The notes under the pieces are model-generated. The model ran no database searches and was not told the origin of the DNA. It worked only from the letters and a program-made list of their open reading frames with translations. A stretch of DNA of 64,000 nucleotides from Thelonectria olida (Eukaryota > Ascomycota > Sordariomycetes > Hypocreales > Nectriaceae), in contig JAGPYM010000008.1 in assembly GCA_020736575.1 (NCBI GenBank), positions 682,001 through 746,000 on the forward strand. Reading direction: 5' to 3'. Below are positions 22,928 through 32,060 of the stretch, piece after piece. The position numbers and the translations under genes are program-made. Position 1 is the stretch's first letter. Every line of letters begins with the position of its first letter.

Positions 22928-24495
22928 TTATCGCTCCTCCTTGACGGAATCTTGTTTCGCTTCGGGCTTGGCCTTGTCGCTCGTCTGTCGAGTTGCTGCA
23001 AACTCCTTCCAGAGTGTGACAATCTCGTCGTTGCCTTCGTTCTTCTCGACGAGGAGGTTCTTGAGCCACTTGTTCTCCATCTCAAGCTGTTGGACCTTGC
23101 TCTCGAGGACTGAGACCTTGTCGGACATCTCTTTGGCAGACTTCTCGAGGGCCTGTTCACGCTGCTTCTTCTTGATACGGAAGCGGGCCGAGGCGGCCGT
23201 GTTTCGTCTCCGCTTGTCCTCTTCGGCGGCATGGCGGGAAGCTTCCTCAAAGTTCAAGGAACGGCCGGAGCCGGGGCTCATGCCGGCCTCGGACTTGCGC
23301 TTCTCGGCGGGCTGAGGAGCGGCAGGCTGGCCATAGTGCGGCTGCTGGTGGTGCTGGGGCTGAGGCACCTGAGGGTAGGCGGACGTTCCATTAGGTTGCA
23401 TGGACGGGAAGTTCTGGGCGTTGTCCGGGAAGGCGTTCAAGGGTGTAGAAGGATAGGCGTTGGTGAAGTCCTGGAAGCTAAATTCACCTGCCATGGTAGG
23501 TCGGTCAGCACAAGTCGTAAAGACTCAAAAGTCATGACCATTAACATGGGTAGGAATAGAAGTGGAAGTATTTGAGGTTAACAATAAAGAGACGAAGATG
23601 GTTGAAGTTGATCCAAACGCCCACGGCGCCTGGGGAAGCGACTTGCCCGTCTTGGGAAGGGGAGTGGGAGGGAACAGGGGGGTTCATCGATGTCGTGATC
23701 GGTGTCGGCAGATCACGAGATATTGCACCATCGACACCATCCGTCATCCAGCCATTTAGGTTCGACTGGGACCCTGCCACGAGCCACACACTTGAGTGAG
23801 CCGGCATTCTGAGACAACTGTGTCCCAATAGAAACAGCGCGCCATGCACCGCACCACAGGGGGCAGGCGGGCAGGGTCAAAAGAAACCCAAGCAAGGGTG
23901 GAGAGGGAAGATGTGAGTCGGAACAGCGGTTGCACTTTGCTGTGCATTTGCTGACTGGGCAAAGGCCGTCCACTTGAGCGGCTCTGAGTATCCTGGTGGA
24001 GAGGGGAACGGCCAAACAGCCGTAGAGGTGAGCGAAAAATGGTCAGTGCTGTGCATAGCAATGCAACGAAGCAATCTCCAGCATGAATCATCCGATAGAT
24101 GGTCCCTAACTATCAATATCTCGAGATATATGAAAGGACCACAAAGAACAGAAAAGAAACCGCTGCTTTGATTTTCTTTCCAGAACCACGGAAATAATAG
24201 ACTCACCCTGCATAAACTCGAGACCGGAAAGGTCTCCCATGACAGATTGAGCGGGAGTCATGTCCTCGGAAGGCGAGGCGCTCTGGGACGTCTCGGCATC
24301 GGGCTTCACGGGCTGGGCCGTGTAGTCGGTGTTCTGGCCCGTCTCGAAGTCGAAGAACTGGGTGTTGGTGAACAGAGCAAGATCCTCCTCCATGTTGAAA
24401 GGCTCCTCTTGAGCGGGCTCCTGGCGGTTGATGGCGTTGAGGTCCCGGAGATACTGCGAGACGTTGGGGCCGCGGCGACCGTTGTAGTTGGACAT
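22928..24495 (-). CDS. cys-3: bZIP transcription factor, CYS-3/MetR family sulfur regulator
   Basis: CYS-3 of Neurospora (MetR in Aspergillus) activates sulfur-acquisition genes when sulfur is short. Exons 24495-24207 and 23487-22928 give 282 residues. The N-terminus (MSNYNGRRGPNVSQYLRDLN) and the block LALFTNTQFFDFETGQNTDY match the family. The bZIP lies near residues 190-260: basic region RRRNTAASARFRIKKKQREQ with the invariant N-x7-R spacing, then heptad residues in SVLESKVQQLEMENKWLKNLL. The Pro/Gln-rich stretch between is likely the activation region. The intron is unusually long for this window (719 nt) but has GTGAGT, branch GCTGAC and GCAG. Its last bases are ATGGCAG, so an ATG at 23494 is in frame with exon 2; a transcript starting inside the intron would encode a 188-residue form that keeps the bZIP but loses the N-terminal block. 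CYS-3 is known to be autoregulated; no clear binding site was identified here by eye. Confidence 0.93.
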
Positions 24496-27400
24496 GTCGA
24501 GAAGTGAAGTTGAGTGGCGGTTGATAATCAAAATCCCAACCTTCTCTTTCGGTTGGCGATGACAACAATTCCCTCCCAGTTGAAACGATCAATCGGGTCC
24601 TCCTCTGGTTCAAATGAGGTGCAAAGAAAAAAAACGTCGTCGTCGTCGGTAGTTGAAGCCGGATGCGGCACAGGCTTGTTCAACACTCACTCACTCAAAG
24701 GGCGGAGCGGGGTTTTGCGTGGCCTTGTATTTTTGGCAGTTTTTTTGGCGGGACAAATTGGTCGCAGGCGATGATGACTCGAAAGCGACTTCTGGGGCGA
24801 CACTGTCCTCGGGCGAAGGCGTCACGGGATCCTTGGTCGGAGTGTCGTCGATGGGCGAAGCTGTCGATTAATTCCTCTGGCGGACGGGATCTCTCTCTCG
24901 GAAATTGTTTGTCGTGGTGGGCGTTGAGGACGAGAAGTGGAGGGAGAAAGAGAATGAACGACTTTGGGTCCTGGGGCAGGTTTTCAGACAGTCGACGCTT
25001 TGTTCGAGGCCGATTGCCGCCGAAGCCATTGGCGCAGTGGGTAGCAACAGTGGGTAGTGGGGGGGTTTAGCGGGCAATACTTCACTAGAGCGCGTCGGGG
25101 CAGTGGACGGCGAAGTCGCTTCCATGTTCTCATGGACGTGAGGTGGTGCGTCTGAGGTGGGTTTAGTCAACTGAAAGGGTTGCCCGCGTGGGCATCATCC
25201 CAGGATCACGGTGCGAATGCCCTGTGCCAACCCGGCGCATCCCATTCCGCCTCGCAGGAACAAGCCAATAATGGAACAAACAGCCCTCTGGGGAACCGCG
25301 ACATCTACGAAGACTTTCGTACCACGGTCCTGCTCGTCGTGGAGAGTTACGAACAACTACACTGCGCCGGCGGAAGCCATCCATGATCCATCCATTCTGT
25401 GGATGACAGTGGGGTGCTGCCCCTCTTCCCACTGTCTGACCGTCCACTGGCATGCTTGGAGTTGGTGTTTCGATCAGGGCTGCTTAAAAATCAACCCATG
25501 GAGAGCCCAGGATCCCCTCATCTTCCCCCACGTCCCAGGCACACAGGACTGCCAGGACCCCTGTGGGAGTGACACGGCGGCATCGTACAGCATTCGCGAC
25601 CAAAGTCAAGGACGTGATGGCCATTCCCGACGACTTGCATGTTGCTTGGGCGTCTCCGAATGGTTCAACTTGTTGTTGGACGTTACCGCACATGCGTATC
25701 TGCACTCTGCAGCCAAAGACTCACAGAAGAATGCAAAGGCAAGTATACGGGCGTATTACAAATCCGCCCGATGAGGTCCCCTCTGTCCTCTTGTGAGCAT
25801 CGGCGTTCTTCCGAAGGCATAAAAGAGCCAGAAACGATGGGAAAGGGGCGCTCCACTGGAGCTCCCAGGTTGGCCCTGTTGCCGACTCCAGTCTCCAAAG
25901 CTCACGTTCCATTTCTTTCGTCGGCTTCAAGGGTCGGCTTGTCTAAACTTGTCCTCCAGCCGATCTTGAAGGGCCGGGCTAAGTTGCCTCTCTGCGGTTA
26001 AACTGGGAGAACGGGCCACCATGCAACTGGACTCCCCGAGCCTCAGCATGGGCTTGGAATGAGGCTCAATAGAAATTGAATAAAAGTTACTTGATTCTTT
26101 CAGCATTGGGGCAATGATTTTCGTACTGAAACTTGCCTTCGTCTCTCCACGATTCCCTCTATTTGCCCTCTCCTCCATCCTCTTCGTCTCTTCTTGCGCG
26201 GCAATGTTACCTCGGTGCGTTTCAGCGGTATTGTTTTGCCACCCAATCCAGAGCCATGCTGGTGGCCTTGTCCCCGTCAATCGGGGAGTGCGAACAAAGC
26301 GTCAGCCCAGCACAGTGTCAATTGTCCCAAGGTAGCGTGAGTCTGTGGCAAACTCCTCCGGCCTCGCTCGTTTTTGCTCTAAACTCAATGATGCCTGCTT
26401 TCCGTCCGGCCCGGTGCCCAACCCTGAATCGATCGAGTCGGTAAGGACAATTACCGCGCACAAGAATTTTCTCAACGTTTTTTCCCGCACCTCATTTCAA
26501 AATTCTCCTTGTTAAATAAGAGTTTTGTCGTTAATCTAATCAGTTTGAATCAGACTTCAACGGCCTGCCGATGCAACCTCGCACAGTGTTCAGGCCACTC
26601 CAACTCCCAAGGCATCACGTCGACCACGGTGAAATTCGGTCCGGACCATGCACAATCACACCTGGAAAGTGGTTTGTATGTATGTGACACCAAGCCCCTT
26701 GTCACCAAGGTGCATACGAGGGCTTTCGAAGAACTCCTCGTGGTGGATAAGTTGACCAAAAACGGCTTGGTTACGTGGGCAGTGGCGCCTCTGTCTCGCG
26801 ACGGATTGACAGTCCTCATTATCAAATCTCGTGCCATCAGCCAATCGCCATGACCTGAGCGAGCCAACTCCCCGAGAGCTTTGGGGCTCCAGCTCAACGT
26901 GGGGACATTTCCTGTCGCCAAGCGGCCAAAAGCAAGTCTCCCCAGCTGTGGTTCACTGGTTCCTCGCTCTCTCAGCCTGGGGCCCCCACCACGGGACTCC
27001 AGAGCTGGGAACTCCCCGAGGCCACCCTCCACCAAGAAAAGCCCAGCCAGCCTTCCAGGGATTCTGACGAGATCATCCCAACCCACGCGGTCCCAGGGTA
27101 TTCGTACCGAGTAATATTGCTCTTCCATGCCATCTGTCACTCGCTCTTTTGGTCCAGTCACCAGTCGCCTGTTGCCCACCCACCCATCATTCACACCACT
27201 CACGCACCATCCATTCCAATATCCTTCGGACGCACCTGACGGCGGAGATCTACACCTGACGACCCTGGGAACGTCATTTGAGGCCCCTGTTACACGAGCG
27301 TGGGGGACCACCGAGTTACTCCCTGAGAGTTCTGTGGTGAGAGCGAAAATCAATCGTGTGAAAATCCATCGAGAACAAGACCCAACGCGTTTTGCCCCCT

Positions 27401-28165
27401 CGGGGAGTTCATCAAGGCAAAGAGAAATTTGGAGCGGTTAGCTGTTGGATGGACCCTGAACAAGCTCCCCAACTCCCCAAATCTTTCTTCCCTTGTCCAT
27501 CTCCGCCCGACTGTCTCGGTTCTCCGAGTTTTGGCCATTTCCAGCCATGAGTATCCATGATGGTGGGGTTCCTGAATCTTGCTGAGACTCGTCAGTGGAT
27601 GGCCCAGGAGATGAGGACCAATCGAGTCATGCCATGCCCACGCTGAGGTCGTCCCATGGGCTCAGCTAAGATAAGGGTAAACGGCGTGGCCTGCCTCGTC
27701 ACTGTTGACGTCCTCCTGGGCATCAGGAAATCAGAAACACTCCTCATCCGGTTGGTTGGTCCTCAGCATGTGAGGAAGACGGGAGCATGACACCGTTGCT
27801 TGAGGTGATTGCTGACGTAAAGAAAGGTGCCCGTTAGCCGGTCACATGACCGGTCTTCAATATCGTTTCAAGTGGGCATCTCTACTCCTGAGAATTGAAT
27901 GTAATTGGCTTCGACTTCCCTCCCAATCTGGGCTTAGTCAGCCAACACTTTGATCTTGCCTCCACTCAGACGCGTTCGCAGCAATTAAGCGTGTCGCGTC
28001 CTCACACCAACCCATGAAAACGTCCAGCACAAATTGTAGGATCAACTCCAAGCGGGGTAGTCTTGCCTGTCAACCTAGCCATCCCAGCTTCGGCCCAGTC
28101 GTGTTGTTATTGTCGTGATACAAACGGCGCCTTGGATGATCTGACGTTAATTCCCGACCCCCAAC
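24496..28165. other. Long intergenic spacer (3.7 kb), divergent promoters
   Basis: Lies between the divergent bZIP and CHL4 genes. A 267-codon minus-strand frame (26550-27353) is open but shows no codon bias or family features. A TGACGTAA bZIP-type site occurs near 27813, followed by a near-perfect inverted repeat at 27838-27853. No RNA gene or mobile element was seen. Confidence 0.5.
27838..27853. promoter_or_regulatory. Inverted repeat CCGGTCA-CA-TGACCGG upstream of CHL4
   Basis: Two perfect 7-base arms separated by CA, 313 bases before the CHL4 start. The centre TCACATGA contains an E-box (CANNTG). A TGACGTAA element lies about 25 bases to the left. It could be a dimer-binding operator; this is inferred from symmetry alone. 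Confidence 0.35.
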
Positions 28166-29692
28166 ATGGCACGCATTTCCGTCCCAACTACATCCATCTT
28201 ACCATCGACACTTCGGGTTGAGGCATCAAGTTCTGTCATTCAGAAGAGCCTCAATCGCTTGTCTCGTGAGTCGCTCATCTCACTTGCGCTCGATTGGCTC
28301 GACGATGCCAACATTCCCAATGCTATTCCTTATATCCAAGGAGAGGAGGACGAGGACGAGGACGCAGATGATATATTCCCACCCTGCCAGTCATTAGAAG
28401 AGCTTAAGCAACTCTACCTTGACATGCAACAACAAAAGGGCTCCAAACGCGATGCAATCAGTCGCATCATTGAGGGTGACTGGCGATCCGGTCTAACACT
28501 ATATCAACTGGCCATGGCAGACTTTGCCTACTTTGATCAAAATCCTACCTCGCAAAAGTGGTCGTCATATCAGATTCTTCCTCTGCTACCGCCATCAAGA
28601 AACCAAGACGACGAAGAGATTCTCAAAGTGGATCAAAAAAGTCTTACCATCCCTCGATTTCACCCTTCAACCTTTCTACAAAACCTCCAAAGTCAGGTAT
28701 TGCCTGATGTAAAGGCCCATTACCATTTTCACCGTCCCAAAGACTTCCCAGTACTACTACTTAGAATCTTCCTCATCGACTCTCCTTACGCCTCTAACCT
28801 AGCCTTGACAGCCCGAGACGGATCTGGCACTGCTGCCAACTTCGATTCATCTCGGACTGTCTACATCGGATTTCCTGATGGATCCCCGACTCTTTACATC
28901 ACCAAATCCCAAAGCACTGGCTCAGTCGGCTCCGGAGACTCCAAGAGCCTGCAAAGTTTAATCGTGGACGGTGTTCCAAAGGCCCTATCTCGTCCTCGAG
29001 AGCGATACACACTCAAAAACAGTAATCTTACGAGTCGAAATCTAGATGCTATTCTAGAGAAAAAGGGGTCAGGACGCACAAATTCTGCAGGAGGTGGCTG
29101 GAGCATCTACACCGATGAAAGGAACCATGAGTCACCTCTGGATACGGTGCTACCTTCTCCACCACTATCTAGAGAACCATCACTCACGAACGAAGGACGA
29201 AAGAGGGGGACAGAGTTGACGCCAATGGAACGGACAACGAAGCGCGCAAGACTGATGGCCAAAGCCCGATTTGGTGACTCAAGTATTGTGTCGGATGGGA
29301 AGGGCGTCGAGAGAGTCGAGATTGTGGTGCAAGACCCGTTCCCTTCAGCCAACACAATTCCGAATGAGGACGATGAAGATAGGCACGACGAACAAAGTGG
29401 CCCGAGGTCAACAAACCGTCGGCGGAGCAAAATCGATGCTGTCATTCAAGAGGTCGACAACTCACAGGCTCCTGAGGACGCAGAGGAGGACGCTCGGAGG
29501 GCAGATACATGGACGCCCACAGTCAAGATATCGTTCCAGGGCACCCATGTGTGGGCAGGCGTCAGACAACTCGTCGAGGCTGGAATAATCGACGGTGAAC
29601 GAATGCCGGGATGGATGACAGGGGAAGACGGTGTGACGACGGGAGTTGTGAGGAGCGGACGAATACGCGGCCACAAGGGCTCAGGTCTGTGA
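28166..29692 (+). CDS. CHL4: Kinetochore protein CHL4/Mis15 (CENP-N homologue)
   Basis: CHL4/Mis15, the fungal counterpart of CENP-N, belongs to the inner-kinetochore CCAN complex and helps recruit and hold CENP-A chromatin for chromosome segregation. One uninterrupted exon of 508 residues, near the size of yeast Chl4 (458). The N-terminal domain shows LNRLSRESLISLALDWLDD, an acidic insertion (EEDEDEDADD), then DAISRIIEGDWRSGLTLYQLAMADF and the middle block HYHFHRPKDFPVLLLRIFLIDSPY, all typical of the family. A charged, low-complexity region (about 300-440) follows. The conserved C-terminal block is ISFQGTHVWAGVRQLVEAGI, then DGERMPGWMTGEDGVTTGVV. The start is the first ATG after a non-coding stretch (CCAACATGG). 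It ends 104 bases from the stop of the convergent TatD gene. Confidence 0.9.
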   Translation: MARISVPTTSILPSTLRVEASSSVIQKSLNRLSRESLISLALDWLDDANIPNAIPYIQGEEDEDEDADDIFPPCQSLEELKQLYLDMQQQKGSKRDAISRIIEGDWRSGLTLYQLAMADFAYFDQNPTSQKWSSYQILPLLPPSRNQDDEEILKVDQKSLTIPRFHPSTFLQNLQSQVLPDVKAHYHFHRPKDFPVLLLRIFLIDSPYASNLALTARDGSGTAANFDSSRTVYIGFPDGSPTLYITKSQSTGSVGSGDSKSLQSLIVDGVPKALSRPRERYTLKNSNLTSRNLDAILEKKGSGRTNSAGGGWSIYTDERNHESPLDTVLPSPPLSREPSLTNEGRKRGTELTPMERTTKRARLMAKARFGDSSIVSDGKGVERVEIVVQDPFPSANTIPNEDDEDRHDEQSGPRSTNRRRSKIDAVIQEVDNSQAPEDAEEDARRADTWTPTVKISFQGTHVWAGVRQLVEAGIIDGERMPGWMTGEDGVTTGVVRSGRIRGHKGSGL

Positions 29693-29795
29693 CATGACGC
29701 GGCATCGAATTTGGTATATCAGCGTTTATTCTTATCTATCTACGTTTCTCTAGTTGATACCCCTTCATGATGGGAACACCCTCCCGTTCGGAATT

Positions 29796-31146
29796 CTAAT
29801 TATCGTCTACTCCAAAAACGGCCACCGTGTTGCGCCATGCTGCCTCGCACACTTCTTCGACACTGACGCCCTTGATGCCCGCCACAATCTTGGCCACGCG
29901 CTCGATGCTACACGGCTCGTTGCGGCCCTTGACCTTGGCGCCTTCTTCCCACTTCTCCTTCTTCACCGTCTTGAAGCGCTCAGGGACTTCAGGCTCCTTT
30001 TTGGGGGGCTTTTGCTTCTGCTTCCTCTGGGGCTTTGGGCCTGGCACATGGGCAACAGCAGTTCCATTCTGCTGAGGCTCAGGCGTGGGACTTTGACTCT
30101 CCTCCTTCTTCTCAATCAGATACTTCCAGCCCTCGTGGCTGGGTCGGACTTCACACCAGGGTCCATCCGTCTCAATCATGAGCCGGTCGAGGCTGACCTC
30201 TTTGACGACGGCGCAGTTCTCAACCGTCTTGAAGCTACAGCCGTTGATGCCGATGTATAGTCCCAAGTCCATCAGTTCATGCATCTCCTCGCCCGTGCCG
30301 GTGAAGCTGTGAACAACGCCACCCTTCTCCAGCTTCTCAAGGTTCTCACCAAAGGCTTCTTTGAGTAGCCGCACGAAGTCGGCGTGCGCAGCGCGAGAGT
30401 GCAGGAAGAGCGGTAGCTGGGGGGTCAGTGAGGCAGCCACCTTCAGCTGGGCGGCAAAGGAGTGCAGCTGGATTATCTTGGAGCAGTAGTGAAGGCGGTC
30501 ATAGTCAAGACCGAACTCGCCCATGGCAACCAGGTGCTTCTTGCCTGAGGCCTGGTGTTCGGATACGAGAGAGGTGAGATTGGCGATAATCTTGTCCGTC
30601 TTGTCGGAACAAGCAGAGTGCTCTTCCGAGACTGGGGCGTCGGGATCCGGGTCGCATGGTGTCGTGTGCTCCGACTCATGCGACGGTCCGGCCTCGCTGA
30701 ATACCGCACTGCTGCACGGATGGATGCCGGCGGTAGCAAAGACGGTTCCAGCTGTGCGAAGGTCATCAGTATGTGAAACCAGCAAAACAAGGCCCAAAAG
30801 TTCGGGGGAACCCACGATATTCAGCAGCCATTTCCAGTGCTTGCCGGGAGTTGCCCAAGTCAGACCCGGTTACGATGAGCTTCGTACAGCCCACCTCCCG
30901 TGCTCTACCGATAACAGCATCAAGGTCGTCGGGATGCCGTTGCTTGCCATGGTACCGTCCTCGAAAGATTGGGTCGGCCAAGTTGATACCGATCTACTGG
31001 GTATCGTTCGTGTAAGTCCGGCCCATATCGGATATATAGAGTTGGGATATACCCGGAGGTATTCAACGTACATCGATGTATCTGGGGTTATAGCTTGGCA
31101 CTGCAGGTGTATCGGCGGGCTCAGAGCCCGAAGGAGTTGAAGCCAT
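29796..31146 (-). CDS. TatD-type metal-dependent deoxyribonuclease
   Basis: TatD enzymes are metal-dependent nucleases of the amidohydrolase (TIM-barrel) fold, linked to DNA repair and to apoptotic DNA degradation in eukaryotes. Exons 31146-31072, 30993-30816 and 30751-29796 give 402 residues. The eukaryotic signature after the first intron is IGINLADPIFRGRYHGKQRH. Metal and catalytic residues are visible: Glu in GEFGLDYDRL, His in FLHSRAAH, His in GVVHSFTGT, and Asp in IETDGPWCEVRPSH. It is about 100 residues longer than human TATDN1 because of two low-complexity insertions: one rich in Glu/Ser/Pro/Asp after GIHPCSS and one rich in Lys/Pro/Gln before RFKTVKKEKWEEG. The start context is CACCATGG. 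The promoter is shared with the divergent ribonucleotide reductase gene. Confidence 0.94.
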
Positions 31147-32060
31147 GGTGAGCAGTCTGGAATGGAAAAAATGAGAAGAGAAGCGAAAATTATGAACAGG
31201 AAGCCGCAGCAGAAGCCTTTTTGAAAGCATGGGGTTGAAGCAGGCTCTTTGCAGGTATTGTCCTTTGAGTCACTAATCACAGGCAGCAAAAGCCATCAGG
31301 ATTCTAAAGAGTCACACAAGCACTGGACCTTTGGTTGGACGTTGGCTGCTAGTACTGCTTGTTGATTGGTCGGTCTTCAGGGGTACGTCTCCATCGCCCT
31401 TCCAGTCATAATTACGAGGTTGGGCCGTTGTCTCCAGCTTCAATTAATAATTCGCATGGCATGGTCACGTGAGTCCGCGCGCCAGTCTGACATGGACCCC
31501 ACCAGATCCAGATGCCAGGAACCAGGGGGCGCGACAACTGCCCGGACAACGCGGTATCGGAGGGGATTGTTGGGAATTGTGGCTTTCATGGAACAAAGAA
31601 CGATTAAAGAAGGAGTTACGACGAATTCCGATGCTCTCACCGACTTGTTGGACGAAAACAGAGTCGAGACATGCCCGGTTCAAGCCGCAATCGGTGCATT
31701 GATTGCTTGGTCTCGGGGCGTTGCGGCGTTGCCTCAGGTTGCAGAGCGGGGGCGGTTTAATCGATTCTTAGATGCGCTTGGCTTGTTGTCGCGCTAGCAG
31801 GTTGGCGTCGCGTGCAGAAGACGCGACTCCCATAAAACCTCCCTGGACATCCGCTCTAAAAATTGTCTTCTGCCTCCTGACAAACCACCGCGAACCACCA
31901 CCTCGAGCAATCACCGTCTTGCCTTGAGCGTTGAACTACCCCTCAGGACGCCGCTCTGTCTTCCATCTGCCCCTCATAGCAGGAAGAGAGCCTTGCATCG
32001 ACCTTGCATCCGGTTCATCCCGTCCTCCCACCGAACTCCCACCCCATCACATCTGTCATC
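31147..32060. promoter_or_regulatory. Divergent promoter of TatD nuclease and ribonucleotide reductase genes
   Basis: A 914-base spacer between divergent starts. A CACGTG core sits near 31466. Nearer the reductase, GTCGCG (31807-31812) and CGCGAC (31822-31827) form an inverted pair resembling MBF/DSC1 (MCB-type, ACGCGT) cell-cycle elements, followed by a TATA-like CATAAAA at 31831. Yeast RNR1 is MBF-regulated, so cell-cycle control here is plausible but inferred. A 143-codon plus-strand frame in the spacer is not supported. Confidence 0.45.

Noticed and set aside
25211..25774. 187-codon plus-strand frame upstream of CHL4
   Set aside because: Composition rich in Cys, Trp and Ser with no order; no codon bias and no homology recognised.
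26550..27353. 267-codon open frame on the minus strand
   Set aside because: No codon bias, no family-like motif, Arg/Gly/Ser-rich composition typical of chance frames in GC-balanced spacer DNA, and an overlapping frame on the other strand.
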